A stretch of 64,000 nucleotides of DNA. Source: UBA6772 sp965183875 (GTDB lineage: Bacteria > Bacteroidota > Bacteroidia > Flavobacteriales > UBA7430). The position numbers and the translations under genes are program-made. Positions within the stretch are counted from its first letter, which is position 1; every line of letters starts with the position of its first letter. Shown here one piece after another: positions 39,528-49,471 of the stretch. The DNA lies in NCBI GenBank assembly GCA_965183875.1, contig CBCYMK010000023.1, positions 62,001-126,000 on the forward strand, written 5' to 3'. The notes below the pieces were generated by a model. The model made no database searches, was not told the origin of the DNA, and worked only from the letters and a program-made list of their open reading frames with translations.

Positions 39528-41529
39528 ATGAGTTATATAGTTCGAATTAGTTGTCTTGTGTTTTTAATTTGTAATACTTTACAAGCGCAAATAGCAACCA
39601 GTTGTAATGCCCCTTACGATAATGCTACTGCTTTAGTAAATTTATTAGTAGATGGTATTCCTTTTTCTAATGCTACCCTAACAGGTTTTGAATGTTCTGC
39701 AGGTTATTTCGATGGCTCAGCTTCTAATATAGATTTAAGTGCAGGTTTAGTATTATCTACGGGTGGAGCAGAGATGTTGCCTCCTGGAGGTACAGAATCT
39801 TCAGGATCCGGTTTGCCAATGGCAAACCCTGATTTAGAAGAACAGTTTGAGATTGCAATGGGTTCTGATAGCCCTAGTCTTTATGATGTTATTACTTTAG
39901 AGTTTGACTTTGTTCCTAATTCAAACAAAATTTCTTTTGAATACGTATTTTCGTCTAATGAATACCCAGAATTTGTATGCTCTGGCTATAATGATATATT
40001 CGCTTTCTTTTTATCTGGCCCTGGTATTTCTGGTCCTTTCTCTAACAATGCTGTAAATATAGCACTCGTACCCGACCCAGATAACCCCGGTGCTTTTACA
40101 GATACTCCAGTAATGATTAATACCGTAAATCCGGGTGTTTCAGGAACCTCTGGAACCGATGAAACTTGTGCTGCCATTGATGAAGATTGGCAAGACTATT
40201 CTGTATTTTATACTGATAATGCAGCTCATGAATCTGTAAATATTGACGGGTTTACTACCCCTCTGATTGCTCAATCAGATGTTATACCTTGTGAAACTTA
40301 CCATATTAAATTGGTGATAGCTGATGCTGGTGATGCTGGATATAATTCTGCTGTATTTCTATTAGAAAATAGTTTTAGTTCTACAGGTACATTTATGGAA
40401 TCTAGTAGTGAATATGGGCCATGGTCAGGAAATGATACCACTTTAGTGGAAGGTTGTTTTGATGGAGAATTAACTTTTGGTCTTACTGAGTCTATACAAA
40501 CAGATTATATAATCGATTTTGAAATTGGAGGTACTGCTACCGAAGGTATAGATTTTGAAACTATGGGTTCTCAAGCTATTATTTCTGCTGGGGAAACAGA
40601 AACTTCTATACCTTTAGTTCCATTTTATGATGGGATTGTAGAAGGTGACGAAACTTTATCTATTTACGCTACCGTTACCGATGGTTGTAATGAGGAGGAA
40701 CTGGAATTTAACTTTTTAATTGTAGATAGGCTCCCAATGTATATGGACACCCTACCAGATATTTATTTCTGTCCTGGTGACCTTGCAATAACAATAAACC
40801 CAGGTATAATTGGAGGTATTTATCCAATGTCTTATGAGTGGTTATACGATGGTGCTATGTATTCTAACCAAGAAATTATTAATATTCAACCTGATAATCT
40901 TGGCGATTACACCTTTCAAGCAAATGGCTTATGTGATTCGGAAGTTTCAGCCTCTTTTGAGACTTTCCTGTTAGAGCCAGATTTACCACTTACAATATTA
41001 TCTACCTATAATAGTATTGAGGCTTGCTTAGGAGATGTTTTAAGCACTGAAATACAAATTGCTGGAGGGATCGGTGAACCTAGTATTATGTGGTATATAG
41101 ATGGAGTTCCATTTAAGGATACTCTTAATTTTACTGTGCCTACAGAAATACCATATGATTATAATTTAGAGCTAATTATAAACGACCAGTGTTCCTAACT
41201 CTGCAAGTGATATGTTTAGGTATAATGTAGTTGACTGTATTGTTCCTAATGTGTTTACGCCTAATTCAGATGGAATGAACGATTATTTTTATCTCAACTT
41301 TGGTGATGTTACAGACAATGTGCGACTACGTATATATAATCGTTGGGGTCAAATGGTTTACACTTCTGTAAATTACGAATTATGTGATGAGCGTACAGGT
41401 GAACATTGCTGGGATGGAACAGATATTTCTAGTGGAGAACCTTGTATTGAAGGAGCGTACTATTATACCATTGAACAATTGGATGGACGTAACCATAAAG
41501 GATTCTTTAGTCTTTTCAGAAACGAATAG
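39528..41529 (+). pseudogene. Second choice-of-anchor L adhesin, T9SS signal cut off by one extra base
   Basis: This paralogue of the preceding gene has a signal peptide ending LQAQ, a choice-of-anchor L domain with FECSAGYFDGSASNIDLSAG and SSNEYPEF, and a Calx-beta-like repeat (TDYIIDFEIGGTATEGIDFE). It stops at 41198 after NDQCS. Removing one C at 41194-41195 continues it as NDQCSNSASDMFRYNVVDC into PNVFTPNSDGMNDYFYL...IYNRWGQMVY, a complete T9SS type B domain, giving 666 residues. As written, the adhesin would be made without its export signal. The close fit of the corrected joint points to an indel error or a very recent mutation. Confidence 0.88.
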
Positions 41530-41573
41530 TATCTCGTATTTAATTAAATTACTGTTTTCTTTTTGTTGTTGCT

Positions 41574-43658
41574 ATGAAAATTAGACGTTCAAATATTACA
41601 GATTCAGTACGTAAGGAACTTGAGTTTGATAAGGTTTTAGATTTATTAGAGGCTAATTCTAAAAGTAGCCTCAACAAAAAACGAATTCGTGAGCTTTCTA
41701 TTTTACACAGCCCTAAAGTCCTTAATTATCACCTCGATTGTTTAGAAGAGTTTAGTACTATACAAACGGATACAAATTTCCCTAGGTTTGAATATATAGA
41801 CCTGTTCGAGCTTATAAAATTTTTAAAAATTGAAAATTCTTTACTCACAGAAGATCAGTTTTTTGAAATTTACCACGCTTCAAACTGGGTCAATTCTCTT
41901 ATACAGTTTATAGGGAGTAATGAATATGAAATCCCCACTATTGTTCAACTTTTAGGTTCGCTTAAAAAAAGCCTCACTATAAAGAAACGAATAGAGAAGG
42001 TTTTTACTCCTAGACGTTTTATACGTTCGAATGCCTCAGAATTACTTTACACCCTTCGAGAAGAAATTGCTAAAAAACGATCTCATGTAGATAAGCACTT
42101 TCAAGAAACCCAGAGTCATTATTCTCATCTAGGCTTTTTAGACGATATCAAAGAGTCTTTTGCTGATGGAGTTTCATTATTAGCTGTGAAATCTGAGTAC
42201 AAACGAAAAGTAAAAGGGCAGGTTAGGGCACAGTCTAAAACAAAAAGTATTTCTTTTATAGAACCTGAAAAATGTATTTCTCTAAATAGAGAATTGGCCC
42301 ACTTATATGAAGAGGAAAAAGAAGAAATACACAGAGTCTTAAAACAATTAACTTCTGATTTATCTGAAGAATTAGAAAGGATTGAAGCCTGCAGAGATTT
42401 ACTTGAAGAAGTAGATTTTTTAACAGCCAAACTAAAGTTAGCTCAAGCAATGCAGGCTTGTAGACCTAAAGTATCACGATCAAGAGCGATTAATATTAAA
42501 GCTGCTTATCACCCTTTATTACTTATTGAAAATAATAAACGTGGCTTAAAAACCATTGCTCAAGATATATATTTCGACGATACGCATCGAGTAGTTGTTA
42601 TATCTGGACCTAATGCTGGGGGGAAGTCAATAACCTTAAAAACATTTGGCTTAAATCAGTTGATGCTTCAAGCTGGTTTATTTATTCCCGTTCATCCTAA
42701 TTCCTCAATGAGTGTTTTTCATGATGTTTTTACCGATATAGGTGATAATCAATCTATTGAAAATGAATTAAGTACTTATTCGTATCGATTAACACGTATG
42801 AAGGATATTTTATCCAATGCTGGAAAATCTTCCTTTATATTAATTGATGAATTTGGTTCTGGTTCCGACCCTGCTTTAGGTGGGGAGTTGGCTGGCGTGT
42901 TTTTTCAAGAGATCGTTAAATCTGGTGCCTATGGTGTTCTTACCACCCACTATGGAAATATTAAAGTATTAACAGATCAAACAGAATTTGCTGAAAATGC
43001 ATGTATGCTATTTGATGATGTAGAGTTGAACCCTTTATATAAGTTAAAGTTAGGTCAGCCCGGAAGTTCTTATACTTTTGAAGTAGCTAAAAATGTAGGC
43101 TTACCTTTAGATTTAATTAATAAAGCTCGAGCTGGTTTAAAACAAGGTACTGTACGTTTTGAAGATACTATTCATAATTACCAAAGATTAACCACAGAAT
43201 TGCAGCTTTCTACAGAGTCGCTAAATAAAGAAAAAGCTAAAGTTGTAGTTTCACAAAAGGAATACAGTCAGAAATTAGCTCTTTTAAATGAAAAATTAGA
43301 GTCTCAGCGTAATACTATGGAGTTTGAGTCTAAGTTCTTACAGCTAGGGAAGAGAATAAATAAAATTATTGAGCTGTATAGAAATGGAACAGCAATGAAA
43401 TCCATCTTACCTCGGATTAAAAAGATCATCGAATTAGAATCTAATAGAAAAGAGGAGTTTAAAGAGGATCCAAAGCAAAAAGCGAAGCGAAAATCGCGAA
43501 CTAAAGCTTCTTTTTCTCTAGGCGATCAAGTACGAATTGAAGGAACCAATCAGCAAGGAGAGATTTTAGAATTAAAATCTTCTAGTGCCTTACTTCAAAT
43601 TGGTTTTGCAAAAATGGAAGTTAAGTTTGAGAAACTTGAAAAATTCGCCCCTAAATAG
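41574..43658 (+). CDS. mutS2: MutS2-type ATPase lacking the Smr domain
   Basis: The 694-residue protein matches MutS2: an N-terminal clamp/coiled-coil region, a MutS ATPase with Walker A GPNAGGKS (about residue 345), Walker B FILIDEFGSGSDP and the TTHYGNIK motif. A long coiled coil follows and then a basic linker. It ends with a short KOW-like fold (SLGDQVRIEGTNQQGEILEL...), where canonical MutS2 goes on with a Smr nuclease of about 75 residues. MutS2 binds branched DNA to limit recombination and, in Bacillus, splits collided ribosomes. Without Smr, the ATPase is intact but the usual nuclease is absent. It starts 44 bases after the adhesin stop. Confidence 0.88.
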   Translation: MKIRRSNITDSVRKELEFDKVLDLLEANSKSSLNKKRIRELSILHSPKVLNYHLDCLEEFSTIQTDTNFPRFEYIDLFELIKFLKIENSLLTEDQFFEIYHASNWVNSLIQFIGSNEYEIPTIVQLLGSLKKSLTIKKRIEKVFTPRRFIRSNASELLYTLREEIAKKRSHVDKHFQETQSHYSHLGFLDDIKESFADGVSLLAVKSEYKRKVKGQVRAQSKTKSISFIEPEKCISLNRELAHLYEEEKEEIHRVLKQLTSDLSEELERIEACRDLLEEVDFLTAKLKLAQAMQACRPKVSRSRAINIKAAYHPLLLIENNKRGLKTIAQDIYFDDTHRVVVISGPNAGGKSITLKTFGLNQLMLQAGLFIPVHPNSSMSVFHDVFTDIGDNQSIENELSTYSYRLTRMKDILSNAGKSSFILIDEFGSGSDPALGGELAGVFFQEIVKSGAYGVLTTHYGNIKVLTDQTEFAENACMLFDDVELNPLYKLKLGQPGSSYTFEVAKNVGLPLDLINKARAGLKQGTVRFEDTIHNYQRLTTELQLSTESLNKEKAKVVVSQKEYSQKLALLNEKLESQRNTMEFESKFLQLGKRINKIIELYRNGTAMKSILPRIKKIIELESNRKEEFKEDPKQKAKRKSRTKASFSLGDQVRIEGTNQQGEILELKSSSALLQIGFAKMEVKFEKLEKFAPK

Positions 43659-43660
43659 AT

Positions 43661-44311
43661 TTATATAATATTCCCGTCTTTCATCTCTAGCATTCTATCA
43701 CTCATTTGTGCCAGTTCTCTATTATGTGTAACTATAACAAAGGTTTGATTAAACTCCTCTCGTAGCTCAAAAAATAATTCATGAAGTAATTTTGCGGACT
43801 TCGTATCCAAATTACCAGAGGGTTCATCTGCAAAAACAACTGATGGCTTATTAATTAAAGCTCTTGCTACAGCAACTCTTTGTTGTTCTCCTCCAGATAA
43901 CTCCATTGGTTTATGATCTAGTCGTTCTCCCAGTCCCAAGCGCTCTAACAAAATGGTTGCATTTTTTAGTGCCTCCTTTTTAGAAAGTCCATTTATCCAA
44001 CTTGGAATACATACATTTTCTAAGGCAGTAAACTCTGGAAGTAAGTGATGAGCTTGAAAGATAAAGCCAATTTCCTGATTCCTAAACGCAGCAATTTTTT
44101 TACTGTTCAGGCGGTCTACAGATTTGTTATTTATACTTAAATTCCCTGAGTCAGACTTTGCTAGTGTACCTAATATCTGTAGTAGTGTGCTTTTCCCAGC
44201 TCCCGAAGAGCCCACAATACTAACAATTTCACCTTCTTCGATGTGTAAAGAAACCCCTTTTAGTACATCAAGTCCGTTATAGCTCTTTTTTATGTTTTCT
44301 GCTTTTATCAT
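43661..44311 (-). CDS. LolD-like ABC transporter ATP-binding protein
   Basis: The 216-residue ATPase is of the MacB/LolD/FtsE type. It has Walker A GSSGAGKST (34-42), signature LSGGEQQRVAVARAL, Walker B VVFADEPSGNLD and H-loop THN. LolD powers release of lipoproteins from the inner membrane by LolCE. Bacteroidota have several similar ATPases, so lipoprotein export is likely but not certain. No permease is adjacent. It overlaps the upstream DUF5916 gene by four bases (ATGA), so the two are translationally coupled. Confidence 0.85.
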   Translation of the reverse strand: MIKAENIKKSYNGLDVLKGVSLHIEEGEIVSIVGSSGAGKSTLLQILGTLAKSDSGNLSINNKSVDRLNSKKIAAFRNQEIGFIFQAHHLLPEFTALENVCIPSWINGLSKKEALKNATILLERLGLGERLDHKPMELSGGEQQRVAVARALINKPSVVFADEPSGNLDTKSAKLLHELFFELREEFNQTFVIVTHNRELAQMSDRMLEMKDGNII

Positions 44312-46743
44312 TTTTTTAAATTCTGATAATCTAAATAGTAAACCAATTTCAAAGATAAGCTGTTTCCATTTGATTCTTCGAACAAGTCGTTAAGGTTTTC
44401 CAATGGTGTAAGACTAGCATCTTTATGTAGGTTAGATAAAGAGTTTTTCCATTGGAAGTTTAATTCACTTCCAGGAGCAAACCTCCATACGCAGTTAAAA
44501 TCTATATTCCAAGTGTTAAAATTGATGTCATATAATGCTACGTCATTTTCAGTAGTGAAACTGAAATTGTTGTGATGTAAATTACCGTTTGTAAGCTCAT
44601 AAAATGAATTGTGCTGTAAGGTAGACCAGTAATGACGAAGTTTTATATTAAAGGAAAGTTTATTGTTAGCTACATAGGAGGCTTTAAATACATTGGTGAC
44701 TGTATTACGGTCTCTTTTGCTAAAGAGAAGTTTATCATCTTCATCTGTTAAGTTAGAATAATACATGTCGAATGCTCTACCAACGTTATTTTTTTCTGTT
44801 TTATAAGAAATTACGTAGCTCATAAATATATGATCACTTACTCTTAGTCTTGGTGAAAATCTAATATGATACGATCGGCTTCCAAATTGTGGTAAGGCGC
44901 TATATCCTAAGCCTAAATCTCCAGCAAATCTTTTTCTGTAGTCTGTAGAGTTCCACCAAAATATAGATGTAGATGGTTTTGTAATAAATACATTATCCAG
45001 ATCCGCTGTTCTGGCTTCAAAGTAATTGTGTGTTTCGCCAAGGTCTTGTTTAATAGAGATTCCACTAGAGAAAAAATTCATTAAATGAATTCTTATATCA
45101 GCAGATAACTTTGTGTTGTTGTATAAGTATTGAGAGTAGAGCATTTTTCGACTCAGACCTAATTCAAAGTCTGCTTTCCTCAATTTCCCTTTAGGTTGAA
45201 ATATATAATACGATAGTTCCCCAAAGTGTTTAAATTCGTTATTGTTAGATAGAAAACCTAAATCATTGATCTGGTAACTGTCACTTTCAATATTTTGTGC
45301 TACTTTAAATCTAAAATTCCCACTCGACTTTTCAAAAAGTAAAAAGGATCCAAAGCCGTCGCTTCTCGTTTGATTATCAAATATATGACTTAAGGAAACA
45401 TCTCCATAAAAGGTGTATCTATTGTCTTCAGTACCGATTTGAACTTGGAGTTTTTCAACATTTGCATCTCTAGTATTCCCTTCCCGTAATACATTTGTAT
45501 TTGTAAAGGTGATAAAAGAATTATTTTTAAGGACTTGATCTAATACTAAAACACTGTAGTTTGTTAGGGGTTCAATTAATTCTTTTCGTGTATCTCCGTT
45601 TAAAGTATCTTCAATATTAGCAAAGGTTTCCTCTGTAATAGCATTAAAAATACCTATACCTAAGCCTTTTGAGGTTCTACCCGAAATTTTAGAAGCATTT
45701 AATAATTGTACTTTTGAAGGAGACTCTACTATTTGTTCAGTGTCTTGGAGTTTTGGCGTAAGTGATGGGTTTTCGCCAATCCTACGAGAATAGAATAAAT
45801 TACTTTTATTAAATAATTCTGTACCCTCGGTAAAGAAATTTCTATTTTCATTAAACTGTACTTCAAATGGACTCACATTTAGTATTTGATCATCAAAAAC
45901 AGTTTGTCCAAAGTCTGGTACCAAAGTCATGTCTAAGGTGAAACTTTCATTTATTCCGTATTTTAAATCGAGCCCACCATTGGTGTTTTTGATGCTTTTA
46001 TTTTCATAAAAATCAATATAACTAGATAGGTATGGCATGAAAGAAAGTCTTTTTGGAGGCTTTATATTTTCTATGCCTTTTAGGACTCCAGCTTGAGCAG
46101 CGTAATTAGAATTACTTATATCTATAGGATTCCATGAGTAATTTTCCCTTGTTCTCCTTATAGTTCTCCCTAGGTTAATGCCCCATTCTTGGAAGTTTGT
46201 GTTTGGTATTCTAAGGGCCGAATAGGGGATTTCCATTTCTACAGTCCAACCTTTGTCATTTATTTTTACAGCACTTTTCCAAACGGCATCCCAATTCATG
46301 TCAAAGTTATCTGCAGAAGAACGCGCGTCTAGCTGTATACCAGCTGCAGTAACAGTAAACATAAAGTCGTTTTGTGAATCGTTATATGGAGAAATCCAGA
46401 CTCCAAACCAGTCACAGTTTTTATCCCGTTCATCTCTCATACTTAATTCTTTAAGTATGCTATCTGGTGCGTGGTCGTAAAACATGGCTCCTATATAGAG
46501 CGCTTTATCTGTATAGATAAATTGTACTTCAGATTTCTGACTTGCTCTTTCGTGCTCCCCATTTCTAGGTTCCATCTGCGTCCAGTCTGTAGCTTTAGGT
46601 ATAGAAGTCCAAAGTTCAGGTTCTAAAACTCCATCTACTACAGGGCTAGTATTTAGTTTTACTGCAACTATATCTTTATGAATCGATTGTGCAGCGAGTA
46701 AATTTGTAAATAAGGAGAGTACTAGTATAAATACCTGTTTCAT
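44308..46743 (-). CDS. DUF5916 outer-membrane protein with CBM9-like N-terminal domain
   Basis: The 811-residue protein has a signal peptide (ending LAAQ). A beta-sandwich of the CBM9/DOMON-like kind covers about residues 25-215, with LNTSPVVDGVLEPELWTSIP and the WGINLGRTIRR motif. A DUF5916 beta-barrel follows (PDFGQTVFDDQILNVSPFEVQFNENR...FFTEG). The family is common in Bacteroidota. Its function is unknown; a surface binding or transport role is inferred. It ends in a four-base overlap with the LolD-like gene, which is odd for a barrel protein and may reflect a chance operon. It is divergent from no near neighbour; the 90-base upstream spacer holds a likely promoter. Confidence 0.85.
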   Translation of the reverse strand: MKQVFILVLSLFTNLLAAQSIHKDIVAVKLNTSPVVDGVLEPELWTSIPKATDWTQMEPRNGEHERASQKSEVQFIYTDKALYIGAMFYDHAPDSILKELSMRDERDKNCDWFGVWISPYNDSQNDFMFTVTAAGIQLDARSSADNFDMNWDAVWKSAVKINDKGWTVEMEIPYSALRIPNTNFQEWGINLGRTIRRTRENYSWNPIDISNSNYAAQAGVLKGIENIKPPKRLSFMPYLSSYIDFYENKSIKNTNGGLDLKYGINESFTLDMTLVPDFGQTVFDDQILNVSPFEVQFNENRNFFTEGTELFNKSNLFYSRRIGENPSLTPKLQDTEQIVESPSKVQLLNASKISGRTSKGLGIGIFNAITEETFANIEDTLNGDTRKELIEPLTNYSVLVLDQVLKNNSFITFTNTNVLREGNTRDANVEKLQVQIGTEDNRYTFYGDVSLSHIFDNQTRSDGFGSFLLFEKSSGNFRFKVAQNIESDSYQINDLGFLSNNNEFKHFGELSYYIFQPKGKLRKADFELGLSRKMLYSQYLYNNTKLSADIRIHLMNFFSSGISIKQDLGETHNYFEARTADLDNVFITKPSTSIFWWNSTDYRKRFAGDLGLGYSALPQFGSRSYHIRFSPRLRVSDHIFMSYVISYKTEKNNVGRAFDMYYSNLTDEDDKLLFSKRDRNTVTNVFKASYVANNKLSFNIKLRHYWSTLQHNSFYELTNGNLHHNNFSFTTENDVALYDINFNTWNIDFNCVWRFAPGSELNFQWKNSLSNLHKDASLTPLENLNDLFEESNGNSLSLKLVYYLDYQNLKK

Positions 46744-46831
46744 ATTGTTTCTTTGAAACAGCTAAAATAATCTATTTGATAGCTAATTTTTAAAAATGCT
46801 CGATTTTTAACATTTAGAATAGTGTTCTAAT

Positions 46832-47173
46832 CTATTCTTCAGGGAAAAACTTTTTTAACACATCCCCCTGATCATTCATGTCGAGTTCGTAAAAATAGTG
46901 GTAAAGTGTATTGAGCTTTTCTATTTGTTCTTTTTCTTCCTGTTTTAAGTCTCCTTTAAATGCTATTCCTGACTTTGAGGTGGTACAAACAAAAAAGTCT
47001 AAACCCTCTATGTCTTTTAGTATTCCAAATTCTTTAGTCTCCAATAAATAGTTAAACCATTGTTCTTGTACAATTAGTAGCATGTCCATGCTAGCAATTG
47101 CTTTAAAAGAGTCTAATTTAAAACAGCTTAAGGTTTCTTTGAAAAATTCCTCTGCTTTTAGTGTGTTGCTCAT
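46832..47173 (-). CDS. Small conserved-looking hypothetical protein
   Basis: The soluble protein of 113 residues (start MSNTLKAEEFFKETLSCF) has no signal peptide or membrane segment. It is helical with a central beta-like section (DFFVCTTSKSGIAFKGDLKQEE). I do not recognise the family. An upstream ATG at 47191 would add MYKFKM, but the shorter form looks more natural. It lies 70 bases from the nitronate monooxygenase gene in the same direction, so it could be its downstream operon partner. Codon use resembles its neighbours. Confidence 0.6.
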   Translation of the reverse strand: MSNTLKAEEFFKETLSCFKLDSFKAIASMDMLLIVQEQWFNYLLETKEFGILKDIEGLDFFVCTTSKSGIAFKGDLKQEEKEQIEKLNTLYHYFYELDMNDQGDVLKKFFPEE

Positions 47174-47243
47174 CATTTTAAATTTGTACAAAAAAACGAA
47201 TTTTATTGAAGCTAGTAGTTCGTTTTAAAAGAATTTTATGGGA

Positions 47244-48215
47244 TTATGCCTTTGTATATTCTTCTATCAATTCTTGTACTACTTGTTTTACTGGTCTAAT
47301 AGATTTTACACCTTCTATAGATGGGCCTGCGCACCATACGGTGTCGTAGGTAGTACTAAACGCTGCCTTTTCAAGTGCCTTAGTACCCTTATAGAAAGTG
47401 AGCATTTTCATAAACTTCTTTAGTTTTTTGTTTTTACTAAGTAGTGTTTCTATGAAATTTCGCTTAGTTCCTGTCTTTTGTACATAGGGTGTGTTTATTA
47501 CTGTGCAAGGAGATCCAGAAAGTTTTTCACTCAGTACAATGTCTTTAGCGCCGTAGTCTACAATTGCTTGTTTGTATTCTTTAGAAACTCCAGCTTCTGT
47601 AGTGGCAATAAAAGGGCTTCCCATTGATATCCCACAGGCGCCAAGTTCTATCATTTCGAGCATTTGCTTTCCATTAGAGACGCCTCCAGCAGAAATTACC
47701 GGGATTGAACATGCCCTTACCAGTTCTGGTATGAGTATATGTGCTGGGGTAGGACCACAGTGTCCACCAGCTTCTTTGTTAACTGCAATAATAGCATCAC
47801 AGCCTAAATCCTCTACTTTCTTAGCATATTTTGCATCTACTACATCACAAAAGACCTTTATTCCGTGTGGTTTACATAATTTAATCGTCTGTTCAGGACT
47901 TCCTAGAGAGGTGATAATATAGTCTACTTTAAGATCTACACAGGTTTTTATTTGTGCTTTAAACTTAATATTCGATTTGTTAACAATTAAATTTACACCT
48001 ATTGGACCACTAGCTCTTTCTCTAATATTATTTATTGCTTCCCTAAATTTATCATCTGTTCGATAGTTTAGTGCAGGAACGCACCCTGTAATTCCAGCGT
48101 TAAGTGCCTCAACTAGCATGTCTGAATTAGAAACTAAAAACATTGGGGCCATAATGATGGGATATTTAATGTTCAAAATATCGCTAAGGGACGTGTTATT
48201 TTCTGCTGTAGTCAT
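47244..48215 (-). CDS. Nitronate monooxygenase (2-nitropropane dioxygenase family)
   Basis: The 323-residue flavoprotein oxidises alkyl nitronates such as propionate-3-nitronate to the carbonyl compound and nitrite. It detoxifies these metabolic poisons. It is a TIM barrel of the NPD/FabK family, with the N-terminal KYPIIMAPM FMN motif, the VNKEAGGHCGP segment carrying the catalytic-type His, and PVISAGGVSNG and LGACGISMGSPF phosphate-binding motifs. Length is normal. FabK-type enoyl reductases share the fold, but GGHCGP favours nitronate monooxygenase. No lipid synthesis genes are adjacent. Confidence 0.82.
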   Translation of the reverse strand: MTTAENNTSLSDILNIKYPIIMAPMFLVSNSDMLVEALNAGITGCVPALNYRTDDKFREAINNIRERASGPIGVNLIVNKSNIKFKAQIKTCVDLKVDYIITSLGSPEQTIKLCKPHGIKVFCDVVDAKYAKKVEDLGCDAIIAVNKEAGGHCGPTPAHILIPELVRACSIPVISAGGVSNGKQMLEMIELGACGISMGSPFIATTEAGVSKEYKQAIVDYGAKDIVLSEKLSGSPCTVINTPYVQKTGTKRNFIETLLSKNKKLKKFMKMLTFYKGTKALEKAAFSTTYDTVWCAGPSIEGVKSIRPVKQVVQELIEEYTKA

Positions 48216-48635
48216 AGTGTTTTTGATTTGTTAAGCGCGCATACTAAATTACATATTTTTATTGATTGTGAGCTTTTTTGTAGGCTGAATTTTATTGAAC
48301 TTTTTTGTAGTTGTTTTCAGTATTTATTATTGTGGCTTTGTGCATTATTTCACTTAATTCTATTGGTGTTTGTTTCGTTTCTATACGACTATAATTCTGC
48401 TGTTTTAAATCGTTCTAAAGAGAAGTTGTGGAGTTTTGATGTATTTATAAATGAGTCTTAAGTGATTAATCATAACTTTAAGTTAGCTAACTTAAGTAGC
48501 TGAATAGTAGCTATATGTAATCTACGTGTGACACAATGTCACTAGACTGTTTTTCTATATAGATGCGTATTTGTAGCTTAAATACATGTCTCTAATTATC
48601 TAAAATGGTTTGCAAATAATATGTATTTTTGCAGT
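48216..48635. other. Spacer between the nitronate monooxygenase and trmD genes
   Basis: This is a 420-base divergent spacer. A TTG-initiated ORF of 77 codons at 48228-48461 is present but looks like chance (see rejected items). The trmD promoter element is at the right end. I see no hairpin, RNA gene or repeat worth naming elsewhere. Confidence 0.5.
48624..48631 (+). promoter_or_regulatory. Bacteroidota -7 promoter element almost touching trmD
   Basis: TATTTTTG matches TAnnTTTG. Its last base is only four bases from the ATG at 48636. The expected transcription start therefore falls at or within a base or two of the start codon, giving a leaderless or nearly leaderless trmD message. It also rules out the upstream ATG at 48621. 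Confidence 0.55.
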
Positions 48636-49319
48636 ATGAGAATTGATATTATTACCCTATTGCCAGAGTTGCTAGAGAGTCCATTTTCAGCATCCATTTT
48701 AAAGCGAGCTATCGATAATAAAATCGTCGAAGTAGTCTTTCATCAATTGAGAGATTATTCGGAAGATAAACACCGTAGAGTTGATGACACTCAGTTTGGT
48801 GGAGGTGCTGGAATGGTAATGACTGTTCAACCAATCTCTAAGGTTATTGATCATTTAAAGTCTCAAAGAGATTACGGCGAAATCATATATATGAGTCCTG
48901 ATGGAACCCGTTTTAATCAAGGCTTAGCTAATCAGTTATCGACTTGTGAAAATATCATGATTCTTTGTGGGCACTATAAAGGGATTGATCATCGCATTCG
49001 TGAGGAGTATATTACCAAGGAAATTTCTATTGGGGATTTTGTTCTTTCTGGTGGAGAGTTGCCGGCTGCAATGGTTTGTGATGCTGTTATTCGTTTGCTT
49101 CCTGGTGCCATGGGTGATGAAACATCTGCCTTAACAGATTCATTTCAGGACGATTTGTTGGCTCCACCGGTATATACAAGGCCATCAGAATGGAGAGGCC
49201 GTTGTGTGCCTGAGGTTTTGCTTTCTGGGCATGCTAAAAAAATAGATGATTGGCGTCATGAGCAAGCTGTAAGTAGAACTCGTGAACTTAGACCTGACCT
49301 CTTAGGCTCCGAAGAGTAA
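48636..49319 (+). CDS. trmD: tRNA (guanine-N1)-methyltransferase TrmD
   Basis: TrmD methylates G37 of tRNAs with a G at 36, preventing +1 frameshifting. The 227-residue protein is of the SPOUT family: MRIDIITLLPELLESPF at the N terminus, then CGHYKGIDHRI and SIGDFVLSGGELPA in the knotted SAM site, and RPSEWRGRCVPEVLLSGH near the end. The ATG at 48636 is the family-typical start. The rplS gene follows, the standard pairing. Length is normal. Confidence 0.97.
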   Translation: MRIDIITLLPELLESPFSASILKRAIDNKIVEVVFHQLRDYSEDKHRRVDDTQFGGGAGMVMTVQPISKVIDHLKSQRDYGEIIYMSPDGTRFNQGLANQLSTCENIMILCGHYKGIDHRIREEYITKEISIGDFVLSGGELPAAMVCDAVIRLLPGAMGDETSALTDSFQDDLLAPPVYTRPSEWRGRCVPEVLLSGHAKKIDDWRHEQAVSRTRELRPDLLGSEE

Positions 49320-49471
49320 TTCCTTGTTTTTTTATGACCCCATTAAGGTGAAATTAAGTGTTAATCATTTTACGGTTTAGAATTTTATTTCGTAATATTG
49401 CAAGCTGAAAATAGAACTATTCAACCGCTGGCGTAAAATACGTGAATGTTGGATTTACAAAAACAAAAGAA

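Noticed and set aside
48228..48461. 77-codon hydrophobic ORF upstream of trmD
   Set aside because: It starts with TTG, has no recognisable start signal or domain, is rich in Phe, Leu and Cys as expected from AT-rich noncoding DNA, and fills a divergent promoter region.
48216..48635. Riboswitch or structured leader upstream of trmD
   Set aside because: No conserved aptamer-like helices are seen, and the promoter lies at the start codon, leaving no room for a leader.
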